A stretch of 64,000 bases of DNA from positions 22,506,001 through 22,570,000 of the forward strand of contig OX637295.1 in assembly GCA_951799445.1 (NCBI GenBank), given 5' to 3'. The notes below the pieces were generated by a model. It saw only the letters and a program-made list of their open reading frames with translations. It had not been told where the DNA came from and searched no databases. This document shows positions 33,068 to 44,360 of this stretch, one piece after another (within the stretch, counting starts at the first letter, position 1; every line of letters starts with the position of its first letter). The translations under genes and the position numbers were made by a program. The stretch comes from Pseudisothecium myosuroides. Lineage: Eukaryota; Streptophyta; Bryopsida; Hypnales; Lembophyllaceae.

Positions 33068-33783
33068 GGGTGATTGCATGAAACACTTGTACTATTTTTT
33101 GTCACAAGTCGCATGTTGATTAACTTTTTGGCCATAATTTTTGGATTTTGACTCCAAATGATTCAAAATTCATAGACAAGGTACTTATGACTATTATACA
33201 CCTTGTCTATTTTTTTTTAATTTTTAAAAAATGTTTTACTATTTAATAATAGCCCCTGATATTATGTCACAAATGCCAATTTGGAGGGTTTTAGTACTGT
33301 TTAGTACCCATGAAAACAAATTTGGAGCTGAAATTTGGTAGAGATGGTCTTCTAGTAGACTTGTAGCTGTTGTCCAAAGGAATTCTAAAAGTACTTCATT
33401 TTATGTGGTATAAAAGTCCACAAAGTGAGCCCCTTTCTACTTGCATTTTGAAACATGTAAAAAATTATTTTGGCAAGTTTTTTGGTAAATGACCATCTCC
33501 ATAGAGTTGCCATAAATGGTTTATTTCAATTTTTTCCTATTTTCTACTAATTAAAATATCAAAGTATGTATTTTCTTGAGATTTGGTACTTTTCTAGTTC
33601 TCCTACTTAGAGAATTTTTTAATGAATTTCCTTTGGTGATTACCTTCATCTGAAAGGTGCATACATTGGCCATATTTTTTAATTTTTTTAAAATTGATTT
33701 TCTAATTTTAAATTACTCCAGAAAAAATCATGAGTATTGTTGCAAAATGCAACAAATAATACAGTTTTTTCGTGCAATCATCC
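33068..33783. mobile_element. Non-autonomous element of the GGGTGATTGCA family, TSD ATTA
   Basis: The left end is GGGTGATTGCATGAAACAC and the right end is the inverse of GGATGATTGCACGAAA. ATTA is present on both sides (33064-33067 and 33784-33787). The interior shares phrases with 31792-32879 (GACTCCAAATGATTCAAAAT, ACTATTATACACC) but does not fold back along its whole length. It has no ORF. Confidence 0.82.
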
Positions 33784-33787
33784 ATTA

Positions 33788-36073
33788 TTAGCATATTATT
33801 AGTGAGCATTTTTATTTTGGAACAATAAACCAACGTTCACAATATTTTTGAGTTTTATCAACTTATTTTCCTTCAATTTCCATATTGAATTATTTTTTCA
33901 AGTACCAAGTCAAATTTTTTCTCTATTTTTTACTCCAAATAGAAACCTTATTGATTTTTCATTGGTTTTTCACCGATGTTTTTAAGTTGCAAACAAGTTT
34001 TTTCCCAATTCCACCAGCTAAACTAACCAACAATTCTCCCCAAACATTGTTGTACGCCCTTTGTGCCCTCGCTACATTAGCAAAATATTTGGAAGGAACA
34101 GAAGCAAAATCCTCTAACATGATATATAGCCCCAAAACAGATACAAGTGTATAATGAGGTAATTGGAGATCTTCAATAGATACAATTCAAGTACCATTTT
34201 AGGGAGTGTAAAATTTCTAGCATCTACACAAAATGTCATTAGGTTGCCTTACCCCAAGAAAGTTTTATTACAAGCCGTCAATGTCAACAAATATTTCTAC
34301 AAATATTTCCATTTGTACACATGGAGGTTCATGAGTCACAATTACATCAACACCTCATTCAAAAGTAGTGCATTCTTGTATGGTAACAATAAATATTTAT
34401 ATAGTGCCAAATGTTGAGAAATTAGTGTGGAGCAACCTAATTTCTCTGTTTAGTGTATGCAATGTGCACAAAGTTCTTGATCTAGATCACTTTGGGTACT
34501 CAAAGGTACTTGCTTATACTGATCATGTTTGGCTCCTCTAAAATCTTCAATGTTCAAATTGAGGTTGGGAGATGGTGTTGGCGCATTCAAATCTATTATA
34601 TTAAGTACACAGTGGCCCAATCCGTCTCATGGCTCCTATCACAAAATCTGTCACAATTATTTCATCCGACATCCTCATCTGGAGTGTGCTGGGTGAGTGT
34701 TCTTCCTTGAGAATTCTTCCTCAATGTGAGCACAACAATTCATTGAAATTTGAAGTTCCTTCTACAGTTTGATCACATAAAAAGTCGATGCAGGTATTAT
34801 TTCCACCTCAGTGGTTTAGAAGGGGCCGTTCACAACTTTCAAATTCGAATTCGAATTCCTTATGATAACAAGTAAATCAAGCACTCAATTCTAAAACAAC
34901 GTTTTAAAAATGTTGACTCGTATTAGTCCATATAATAGAAGTGTCATGGTACATCTCTCATCCTGGATATCAAAACGAGCTGTGCCCAGTCCAAGAGGGT
35001 AGGCAGCACGGAATAATGAATTGACCTATGGCCTATATTACAATAATCCTCCCAATCGGGTATGCCGCAATATCAAAACATTTGATAATAAGAATAGTAC
35101 AGTCACAGGCCTTCCAAAGAATTTTGAAGCCACAGCAAATTTGACTAGCATGTTGGTTCTTCTGTTGCTGTCGACTCCATTACTACAGTTGTTCAATGCA
35201 TTGCTCATGAATACAACAGCTCTCATCGTGTCGACGCTGATTGTCGTCATGATCCAAGTTGCATCGTGATGTGTATGATCACAACACACTTTCACGCGTC
35301 CAAATAAAATGAAAAGTTCGTATGAAAGTAGGTTGTGATGAAGGTCATACTGTGTCGTGTCTTTTGGTCGCAAGTTGGCATGAAATCCACAAGCCAGTCA
35401 TGTTGATAAAAAAATTCGTTCACAAACCCAACGATTGATGTCTCTGCACGACAGAAACAAAATCATGTTAGAATCAGATGTCACCGAAAAGGAAGCTTGG
35501 CTCACAATTTAAGATTCTATTTTTGACTACGCACAATGGTCGATACATTGACAAAAAACAAACATAGCATACCTTCAGAAATGGGTCGTCTTGAAGAGTT
35601 GCATTCGTTTTTCCACCGTTGCGCTTTGAAATTCTATGGAGTGAATGTTTCAGTGAGTTGCAAAGCCCCTCCTGTCAACACAAAACAAATGCGTCCAAGC
35701 AGACATACCATCAGCATTTGCTATTAATACAGTTCTTAGTAAAAATTAACGCAACAGACAGACTCCGAACATTCTGAAGCCAGTTTGACGACCATTTTCA
35801 CGAGAAGAGTAAAGAAATAAGGGCTCAAAAACTTAGTTGAAGTCATAAAGATGGAGAAAATAGAAGAAAATGGGCAAAAATCAAATAGCTAAAAAGAAGA
35901 GAAGAGAAGATAACTTAAAAGTAGACAATGGAATGCATCTCCGCAGACATGAAATCAGCAACATCAACAACACGTATAGCATTAGAACTAACATAACAGA
36001 CTCGAAACATCCTTGAACAAGTCACACAACAATCCTCACAACAACACATCGTGCTCTACAATCTGATGTAACC
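33788..36073. other. Unassigned intergenic DNA 3' of the DUF688-like gene
   Basis: Short open frames (34163-34417, 35021-35269, 35536-35727 on plus; 35038-35373 on minus) show no domain that I can name. A pyrimidine-rich tract followed by AG on the minus strand near 35890-35905 could be a splice acceptor or 3' UTR sequence of the minus-strand gene at 36074-38551. Confidence 0.35.
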
Positions 36074-38551
36074 TCATAAGAAAACCAACAAGAACAGTAG
36101 AAAGCGTAACGAAACAATCAAATAGCTCGGAGAAACTAGATAATGTGGAATATACCAAATGGCAAAAGTGGAGAAACTCGAACCCCCAAAAAACCTATGT
36201 GTGCAAAAAGTATTGAAAACCTTGACATCATCGAAGAAAGTAACCAAAACTATAGTGCTTAAGAGTTGACAGGGTTTAAGCATCCTCACCACGAAGTGCC
36301 TTGGACTCGCGCTCGCGCTCCGACTCTTCGCGGTCGTGGGCTTCGTCGACGGCGACGGCGACAAAAGCTCCAGCGTCGCCGTATACGTCGACGATCGATA
36401 CCCATCTTCCGAAGCTCCCGACGGCGCTGCCCACGCGGGATCCATCTCTTGCCCTGAGCTTTTGGACCTAAACCTCGGCAACTCAAAGCACTTCGAATTC
36501 GACCGCACACGGCCCGCAGGCTTCACCACCACAATCTCCTGGCATTGATTCGTCTCCGGCATTTTATAAGGAAGCCGAGTGGGAGGCTCATCTCTGCTTG
36601 AATCCTCTGCTGCAGGCGTTTTGTCGAAATCAGAAGCAATTGAGGATGGGGAGGGACTGATGGGGCTCATGGGAGGCTTAGACTTCGACGAAGAGGACTT
36701 CGGTAACCTCCGACGCAGCTTGTGCATGGTGGTCTCAGGGGCTTGTGTCGGTTCGAAGGAATCGGAAGCTTGGGTGGTGGCATGGGATTGAGATTCGAAG
36801 GCGTGGTCTTGGTCGGACCAATGCTCAAGAGACTCAGCGGATGTTCCCGAGTGTGAGTATGTCACGCTCGGAGACTTGCGGCTGCAATTCTCGGAAGTGT
36901 GGGAGAGGCCGTCGCTGCTGATGCTGCTGGGGCCCTGGAGGGTGCTCGTGGGGGAACGGATGGAGAAGAAATCATACTGGGGAAAGCCTAGTTGCGAAAT
37001 TGGGCCGGATTTGGAAGCTGTGGAAGTGGGGGGCTTCGCGGTGGCGTCTAATGGCCCAGACAAAAAGCTGGGTCCAAGCGTGTGCCGCGGCTGCGCAGCA
37101 TCCAGTGACAATGGTTGTGGTGACGGTGATGGCTGTGGCGACGACGGTGGCTGTGGTGAAGACGACGGCCGTGGTGAAGAACGTGGCTGTGGTGATGGCT
37201 GTGGTGACGACGATGGTTGAAGTGATGGCTGAGGTGACGGTTGCGCTGCAGGTTGCGGAGGTGGTTGTTGTCGTGCAGCTTTCGACACAGGGGCTTTGTG
37301 CGAATATTTTGATTTGCTGGAGTCCGGGGAGCTTTGAGAATGTGTCTTGACGGGTCGAGTTTTGGCCGGGGTATGGGACACATTGCCCCTGCTGCTGCGG
37401 CTCCTGAACGTTGAGCTCGGTGTGCTTGTAGACCAACTGGTGCGCTTAACAGACGCCGAGGCGAGCCGCGGCGGCAGTTGCAATGCCGTTGTTTTCTCCG
37501 TACTAGCCTTACTCTTTACATTCTCCTCGAGCTTTGGCTTTCCTGGTGCGTCCTCCCACTTGAACGGCACCGAGGACCTCACCACCGCCCCGGTGGCTTT
37601 TTTCGTCGGTGCAGCCTTCGCAGGCGCGGCCACCGCCGCTTTCAACTCAGGCTTCGACGAAACCGAAACGCTCGTTTCACTCCCGTGCACGCTCTCCGTC
37701 TTCTCCGACCCCGACTTCGCCTGGGAGCTCCCGAAGCTGAAATCGCCAATGCCATTCCCAATCTGCGCTCCTCCAGACTTCGAGGAAGCACGCGACCTTG
37801 GGGACGCTTCATCCCACCTGAACGGAATAGTCACCATAGGCTCCTCATCACGACTCGGGCTCGTGTCCTTGTTCAAGCTTTCCCATCGTTGCTGTCGCAC
37901 AATGTCGAACCCATACGCCGCCGCAATATCAATCTCTCCACTTTTGTACCCCCTCGCAATGAGCGACTTCTGCTTCTCCACTTCATCAGTTCGTCCAAGC
38001 TCCCCACTGACGCTTCCCACTCGACCATGCATTCCCGCTCTAGCACTGAACTGGGGCGCCGCGAGGTAGAATGTAGATGTCGAGTCCTCTTTCGCGAGCT
38101 CACTTTCTTCCGTTTCTTTGCGGAAACTGCTGTCGCGGCTGGAACCTCCCGAGCCTGGAAGCGAAGTTCCGTCGTTGACGTGCTGGTGGTAATTCCTTGC
38201 CCATGTTGCGAATTCGAAGCTCTCGTTCACAGAAGGGATGGAACCAGGAAGAGGACCACTGAAGGAAGGAAGAGAGGAGCGTTCGCGGGCGGCGGGGAGA
38301 GGGCCACTGTAGTAAGCGCCGCGATCAAGCACTAGTGGTGGTGGATTGGATTCGTAGCGACGAAAAGTCTCCACCTCGCGGCTGGTTGGGCTCAGGGCTT
38401 GCTCGGCTGCTAACCACTGCGACTCAGGCCGACTGTCGCAATGCACTGGGCTTGGGCTGCGAGGAGGGGTGCGGATGCCGTAGTCGCGACGCGAGGGGGA
38501 CATGGGCGGGATGCGTAAGATGGAGTCTAAGTCTAATGTGGTGGTACCCAT
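36074..38551 (-). CDS. DUF688-like Ser/Pro-rich plant protein
   Basis: An uninterrupted frame of 825 codons starts at ATG 38551. The N-terminus (LDSILRIPPMSPSRRDYG) and the two motifs PFRWDEASPR (about residue 243) and PFKWEDAPGKPK (about residue 329) resemble the plant DUF688 group, whose function is unknown. Residues 421-482 are a Pro-Gln-Ser repeat. The rest is a low-complexity, probably disordered, Ser-rich chain with basic patches. I see no signal peptide or transmembrane segment in the first 750 residues. The last 71 residues turn hydrophobic, and a GTGAGG donor-like site lies at 36289-36284. The genuine exon may therefore end at 36290 (residue 754), with a 95-nt intron to an AG near 36195 as one option. 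GC content is far above its surroundings, as for a real gene. Confidence 0.8.
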   Translation of the reverse strand: MGTTTLDLDSILRIPPMSPSRRDYGIRTPPRSPSPVHCDSRPESQWLAAEQALSPTSREVETFRRYESNPPPLVLDRGAYYSGPLPAARERSSLPSFSGPLPGSIPSVNESFEFATWARNYHQHVNDGTSLPGSGGSSRDSSFRKETEESELAKEDSTSTFYLAAPQFSARAGMHGRVGSVSGELGRTDEVEKQKSLIARGYKSGEIDIAAAYGFDIVRQQRWESLNKDTSPSRDEEPMVTIPFRWDEASPRSRASSKSGGAQIGNGIGDFSFGSSQAKSGSEKTESVHGSETSVSVSSKPELKAAVAAPAKAAPTKKATGAVVRSSVPFKWEDAPGKPKLEENVKSKASTEKTTALQLPPRLASASVKRTSWSTSTPSSTFRSRSSRGNVSHTPAKTRPVKTHSQSSPDSSKSKYSHKAPVSKAARQQPPPQPAAQPSPQPSLQPSSSPQPSPQPRSSPRPSSSPQPPSSPQPSPSPQPLSLDAAQPRHTLGPSFLSGPLDATAKPPTSTASKSGPISQLGFPQYDFFSIRSPTSTLQGPSSISSDGLSHTSENCSRKSPSVTYSHSGTSAESLEHWSDQDHAFESQSHATTQASDSFEPTQAPETTMHKLRRRLPKSSSSKSKPPMSPISPSPSSIASDFDKTPAAEDSSRDEPPTRLPYKMPETNQCQEIVVVKPAGRVRSNSKCFELPRFRSKSSGQEMDPAWAAPSGASEDGYRSSTYTATLELLSPSPSTKPTTAKSRSASASPRHFVVRMLKPCQLLSTIVLVTFFDDVKVFNTFCTHRFFGGSSFSTFAIWYIPHYLVSPSYLIVSLRFLLFLLVFL
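37095..37260 (-). repeat. Coding minisatellite for the Pro-Gln-Ser tract
   Basis: Imperfect 9-bp and 18-bp units (plus strand GGCTGTGGTGACGACGAT and variants) inside the DUF688-like gene encode SSPQPSPQP-type repeats. The frames it opens on the other strand are artefacts. Confidence 0.75.
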
Positions 38552-38955
38552 GGTTGTGCACTGTTATAATGTAACCATCCACAACAAAACTCCTCCGCTA
38601 GGACTGATGCGCACTATCCCCACTACCCTCCTACTCAAAAACACTCAAAAACACTCAAACCTGCACACACCGCGTATCCCAAAGTCTTGTGCTCTGTCAC
38701 TTCATCTTCTTCTTCAAGGTCCAGGCAAATGTGGACGCCTCATACTGACTCCCAACACACAACGCATCCAAGTATCAACACACAGATCTAGCTCCCACAA
38801 CGCCGACGCCGCCTCCCGAAACCTCCGCCTTGCAACTCCTCAACTGCAATCACGCATCCGCTTCTTCACACCTCAAAGTCCAAACTTTCGCAATGAAGAC
38901 GCTTCCAGCTCCGGTGGCCACCCCACTAAACCTTGAACAAATCCCGCACTTTGTA
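38552..38955 (-). promoter_or_regulatory. Upstream region and probable 5' UTR of the DUF688-like gene
   Basis: Moderate-GC DNA upstream of the minus-strand ATG. On the minus strand there are pyrimidine/purine runs typical of plant 5' UTRs, and TTATAAC lies about 20 bp before the ATG, too near to be a normal TATA box. No clear core promoter is identified. Open frames on the plus strand (38502-38936) have no recognisable product. Confidence 0.4.
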
Positions 38956-38956
38956 T

Positions 38957-39160
38957 ACAACGAGTCTAGTACGTTTTGTGTAAATGTGAGAATGTGGCAT
39001 GCCCCTCGATATCAATACAACAACTCCTGTACGATTCGTGACAATATGAGAATGTGAGAATGTGGGCATCACTAATCCTCAGACATGTCCCTTGATATCA
39101 TCACATACAACAACTCCAGTACCATTCGTGATGCGAATGTGAGAAAATGTGGGTCGAGAG
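38957..39160. repeat. Three diverged direct repeats upstream of the DUF688-like gene
   Basis: Blocks with TACAAC[GA]A[CG]TC, then GTAC[GC][AT]TT[CT]GTG, then AATGTGAGAA[TA]ATGTGG recur near 38957, 39016 and 39106. The unit is 60-90 bp. They lie 400-600 bp upstream of the minus-strand gene, so could act in its promoter or be ordinary tandem drift. Confidence 0.65.
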
Positions 39161-39920
39161 TAACAGTGCGTGAGTGTTTCGGAATTCGAAAAGGTGGGAG
39201 TTTGAAAGATGAGCAAGAGAAGAAAAAAATGGGGTCAAGCGGAAAAACTAAGTTAAGTTTCGTGAGGCCAATTGTGGCAGCGAAGGGTTGGTCATGGGGA
39301 GGACGTGCCGCTAGCAGCTGGGCACCGCAGCAAGGCGGGATAAAAACAGGCAGCCGGGGTTGCTAATCTGGCGGGCTCCAGGTGCATGTTTTGGCTATTT
39401 ATTAACTTACGAGGGGCATGGAAAGCAAAGGGAGTAAAGAAACTCCGGGACTAAATTCGGAGGGAGAGGGGGGCCATAGCTACAGCTTATATGCTTACGA
39501 AGCTCACTCCGAGAGGAGCGCTCATCAGCAGGTCCTAAGTTAAATTTGATTTTCATAAGTAGCGCCAGATGGGGCTGGAAACGCTGCTACATGTGGCCAT
39601 TAATTCGTGGATTTAAAGACACTGGGATCCACATTTTCCTTTGTTGCGTTTAATGGCGTTGATGGAGGTGGTGCTAAATTTAGAGGGGGTTGGGCGGGCC
39701 AGCCGCCGAGGGAGAGGGCGGGAGCAGCAAGCGCTCCAGGCTCCTCGGGTCTGTGGCTGCTTGCGGAGCAGGACCGACATTGGGTAGGTTCACGGAGAGG
39801 CAATTAAGCAAAGCACGAAATTAAGGCGAATTAGGGTTGATGGCGTCCTTCAGGGCTTCAGGGGATCTTGACCTGGAAAATCGTTATCAGCCAACCTTCA
39901 ATTACAGTACTGTAACCCTC
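39161..39920. other. Unassigned intergenic DNA
   Basis: Mixed composition with a few short frames on either strand (39600-39807). No domain, repeat boundary or RNA gene is recognised. Confidence 0.35.
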
Positions 39921-40584
39921 AGAGCATCGCCACCAGGGCTTTTTTTTTCATTTTTTATGCAGTGCCAAAGTGGCGATATAAAATGTTATGATAGTGCTCC
40001 AAATTTCAGCATTCATCCACATATTGGATAGAGAATATCACATTAGCACATATCAACTGTCTAATTCTGTTTTCATCCACCAAATCTAGCGGTTTCATCC
40101 AAGATTTTCTTTTAATTTGAAGTTTTATGGCAAAAATCTTCACGATTTTATTCCAAATTATTTTTTTCTGGTGCAATTTGGCACCAGAAAGCCAACAAAA
40201 AAAGCCCTAATCGCCATTGTGGCCCAACAAGGCGGGTCCAGGAGCCAAATACTCCCCCACCGTGGCGCGGCCTAGCCACTGTCAACAAGCGAGCACTGCC
40301 AAACTCAACAATTTTCCCACAATTCCCAGAGCCCGATGAGGTTTACAATAGTGCCCCAGTCTAACAGCTTTTGGCTTGATTTCCATCTCTTCTTGCTGCA
40401 TTTTACTGCTCTCCATTCATTCTTGTGTTTCATTGCTCTTTCTTTAGTAATACCAAGTTGTAGACAGGGTCATGCAAGTGTGTCACGGTGGGGGAGAATT
40501 AGAGCATTGTGCCCGGGAGTTGATTTCATCTTGCCAACACTAGCCTGCCATGGGGATTTGGCCGCCCAACGGTGGCGATGCTCT
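39921..40584. mobile_element. PIF/Harbinger-like MITE with GAGCATC ends, 664 bp
   Basis: Perfect 14-bp terminal inverted repeats AGAGCATCGCCACC at 39921 and GGTGGCGATGCTCT ending at 40584. The interior repeats phrases such as TGGCGAT and GGTGCAATTTGGCACC, the latter a small palindrome. No ORF of note. The target duplication is not clear (CTC before, CAA after). It shares the GAGCATC terminus with elements at 48376, 62370 and 63606. Confidence 0.75.
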
Positions 40585-40639
40585 CAAACGACAATCACTT
40601 GCCCAATGAAGAGAGCAATCCAAAAGGAAATTAAAAAAA

Positions 40640-40808
40640 CTCCTTGAAGGAGGTATAGGTCTAGTAGCTTGCCCAAACTCCTTGAACGAGGGTATGGGTC
40701 TAGTTGCTTGCCTAAAGTTTGTACAGTTAGGGGAGTCCAAAAACTCCTTAAAGCACAATATGGGTCTTGTTGCTTGCCCAAAGTTCGTGCAGTGAGGGCA
40801 TGCAAAAA
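40640..40808. repeat. Three imperfect direct repeats of about 40-65 bp
   Basis: Units begin CTCCTT[GA]AA near 40640, 40679 and 40743 and continue with [GA]TATGGGTCT[AT]GTTGCTTGCCCAAA. The last two also share AGT[TT]CGTGCAGT-like tails. No function is evident. Confidence 0.75.
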
Positions 40809-41850
40809 GTAAATAGTAAATTATAGTGTTTTGACTTTGTGTCTTGAATGAGGTATTGCACAAGCTATATTCACTATTGAAGTAGGTCTAGTAAGTTGAA
40901 ACATTCTCAAAAAATATAAAAAATACTATTTTTCAACAATTCTCTCAAAATCAAGCTAAAGGGGCTTAGCATGTTGTTTGATCTCTTGTGTCTCATGGTT
41001 AATTTTTTGTCAAAAAAACACTGAAAATTGTCATTTTCAACGCAAACAACAAAAATCTTTAACATTTGTTTATTTTGCATTTCTAATTGCAGAATCTTGC
41101 ATTGAGAATGTATAGAAGAAATTTCACAAACTTTGATTGTATCAATCACAAGATAGAAGAGTTTAAAGTGAAAAAAACAAGTTTTGTTGCTCCTACCTTG
41201 ACTAGAATATTTGGCTTTGAATCCTCTTAACTTAGATTTTTGTACTACAAATTGTAAATTGAAATTTTCTTATAATGAAGAATTGAGTTGAGAGTTTGGG
41301 AAAAAATTCATAAAGACCCCCGTGATTTTCATTCTCTAAAAACTTATTATAGATATCCTCAAAATGCAACATTCCTTGAATAACCCTAAATCTCTCCATC
41401 CAAAATATGTCTTTCTTGCTAAAATTTTGGACTTTGGTAGTTGAGTAATTAGGAAAGAGAACATAAGTTATTTGATTGAAAAATCATTATTTTTGAAGGA
41501 ATTATACGATTTTTTTTTTAAAAAGTGTTATTTTGCTGACTTCTAGCTTGGACTTTGATCTTGCTTTTGGGGAGTAGAATTCATCTTGGGAGTTGAGCTT
41601 TGGAAAGAAGAAAGCGGTGAGGTAGGAAAAGGCACCTGATGTAGAGAAAGCTTGGATCATAGCGTTTTTGTATTTGTAAAATTTCATTGTATTTTGGAGG
41701 AATGTTGGTAGTTGAGGACATCTATATGTCAAAGTAGATAAAAGATAGAAGAAAAAACTAAATTGTCGATAGTTCTAAGATGGAATTAAAACACAATCAT
41801 TCCAATAGTGAGATTGTTCTAGAAAGCAAACTATCCTATGTGCAAAGGAG
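40809..41850. other. AT-rich unassigned DNA
   Basis: No ORF above about 80 codons has sensible composition and no repeat boundaries are evident. Confidence 0.4.
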
Positions 41851-42150
41851 GGTTGCTACTATGTGAGCGTAGGAATGTGAGCCTATGAGCCTAGAATACT
41901 ACGCACCTATGTTATAGGTGTATACAGAGGTTTGCTATTATGTGAGCATAGGGGTGTGATCCCATAAACCTAAAATACTGCACATCTATGTTATAGGTGG
42001 ATATAATATAGAAACCATCTATGATTATAGGGTATATATGTTACAAATACTCATATTGCAAGTGTTTATGATACATACACCTTCTATAGTGTGTGGTATC
42101 TATATTATAGGTACCTATATTGTAAGCTCAATGCTCACATACTAGTACCG
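41851..42150. mobile_element. MITE family TGCTANTATGTGAGC, copy A
   Basis: It starts GGTTGCTACTATGTGAGC and ends with the inverse of GTACTAGTATGTGAGC. It closely matches 58254-58500 throughout (CTATGATTATAGGGTATATATG, ACATACACCTTCTATAGTGTG). Copy A contains an extra internal duplication of its first 80 bp starting near 41932. No target duplication is clear. Confidence 0.75.
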
Positions 42151-44358
42151 TTGATACATGTGCAAAGTGTTTTTTGAAATATTGTTTAAATTTAGTTTAT
42201 AAACAGATCCAATGCATTATTTTTTTCAAGAATTTTGCTAAAATTGCCCACAAAATAAGAAGTTTTGTAACTTATACATCACTTATTTAAATGGAATGAA
42301 TCAAATTTTTTATATAGACAAAAATATTACCTATCAAAAATTATTGTGTTTTCATGTTATTTGTATGGGGGGTTGTCCACGCTCACTTGTTTTAGGTTTA
42401 TTTTGGCAAATTTTTTCTACTGGGTACCTATTGAAATAAGAATTATATTATTAGAAAGCTAATCATTTTCCTATCTTGAAAAAAAAGTTTCAAAAAATCT
42501 TGCCAAAAATTGAGATAATAGGTATCTATCCGATGTTTTTAGAGTTGAGGGGACTCTTGGGACTTTAGAAGTTATGGGTTAAGCGCCCCAAAATTTCTAT
42601 CAGTGAAGGCACTAATTTATCAAAAAAACTTTTGATTCATCCAAAGTGATACTTTAAATGTTTTATAAATACAAATTTATTTAGGATCAATTTAATGAAA
42701 TTAAAATAAACAATATATTTGCCCAAAAGATAGAAGCTAAAATATGCAAGATTTTTCAAAAGAATGCAACTACATATGGGTTAATTTTTGTGGGAGTTTG
42801 ACAAATGATGACTATTGATCTAGAGCTTTTGTGGCAGAGTACATTATAGATTGAAACAAATCCAGAAGTAATAGATATAGAGATAATGACAATGATACAA
42901 GAACAACAAAGGTTCTACAATCATTGTGAATGAAGAGTGTATTAGAGGTAGTTTGATTATCTCCTCAAAAACACAAGTCAAAAGTTCCTCAAAAGTTTTG
43001 GAATGGCTCGGATAGAAATAAAATGGAAATTAAGGGTCTAGGCAAGTCTGTCACATACATGTGCAAATGTAGATACAAATATGTATATATTTTGGATGTG
43101 GATATATAGGATTATATATATTTATATAAATATGGACAAATATTTATGTGGATACAAATGCAAATATAGTTGTTGATGTCAATATTGTTACAGGTGCACA
43201 TTGTCCTATATCTTTTGGTAACAACTTGAATTGATATTACTATTTGGATTTATATACATATCCCTATATATTTGTACAAGTATATGTATTCAAATCCATA
43301 TTTGGAGGATTATGAATGGAATTATATTTTGAGAACAATGTTTTGTCCAAATGACTTTTCATTCATATAAAGTGGTACTCTAAATATTTAAAACATAACC
43401 TTTACTAGTGTGCCTTGTGTCATTGCCACAGTCAAAATAAAATAAAAGTATTTTTCTAATTTTTAAAAACTGAAAATAACTCAAAAATTCATAATTTTCA
43501 CACCATAGAAGTCGGAATGCCACAAAGCAAAGCCCATGCACCCCTTCTCGCCAAGGGCTTTCCAACAGTACATGATAAAAAAAAAACATGTTTTTTATAG
43601 TGATATCAAGCATGTGACCGGGGGACGCATAGTCTAAGAGATTTCAATGTAACAAACAAAACTAAATAAATAGTTTAACATCAGGTATGGATTTATGACC
43701 AATTTCAATTGGTGAAATTAAAGTATACAAATATATAAGTAAAACTAGGAAAAGTTTTCCAAAATGATTCAAGCGTTAAAGATTTAATTTCTAAGAGAGT
43801 TTGGCAAGAGGGGATGTTGATTTACAGCTTTTGTGGCAAGAATAAATATAATTTGAAAAAAATCTATAATCAATAAGAACAAACCACCTTTTGAGTTCTT
43901 GGTACAAAGACTTATATACAAGCTCTTTTCTACAAATGGAACTCACTATATTAACTTTCAAAATGATTGGAAGTCTCCTAGCATGCGAAAGCAAAAAGTA
44001 AGCCATTATATATTACAAAAATTTATTAGTTGAAAAGAAAATAGAATAGTTTGTGCAAAAATAGCATTAACGTCTTCCTCACCAATTATTAATTTGCAAG
44101 GGATAAAAAGAGTTGACAATGATATCAAAATTTGTTTATTTTTTAAGGAATTAAAAGAACTTGATTTAATTTTTTCTTACACTGTTGCAGATGTTATTAG
44201 GAATCAACTACATGTGTATTAAATCCCTTTTCCTTTTAGCTTCTATTGATGATCAACACAATTTATTTTAATAGAAAAAATTGTGCAATTTGTAATTGAA
44301 AATGGCATTGAATAATATAATTGTTAAACAAAATACTTGCTATAAATGTTGTACCAAA
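42151..44358. other. AT-rich unassigned DNA
   Basis: Only short, low-complexity frames. Around 43050-43300 there are many variants of ATACAAATATG and GGATATATAGG, giving a loosely repetitive stretch. No gene is supported. Confidence 0.4.
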
Positions 44359-44360
44359 TA

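Noticed and set aside
36266..38335. Long plus-strand frames opposite the DUF688-like gene (for example 37347-38069 and 37478-38335)
   Set aside because: Shadows of a GC-rich coding strand. They overlap each other in different frames and show no family motif.
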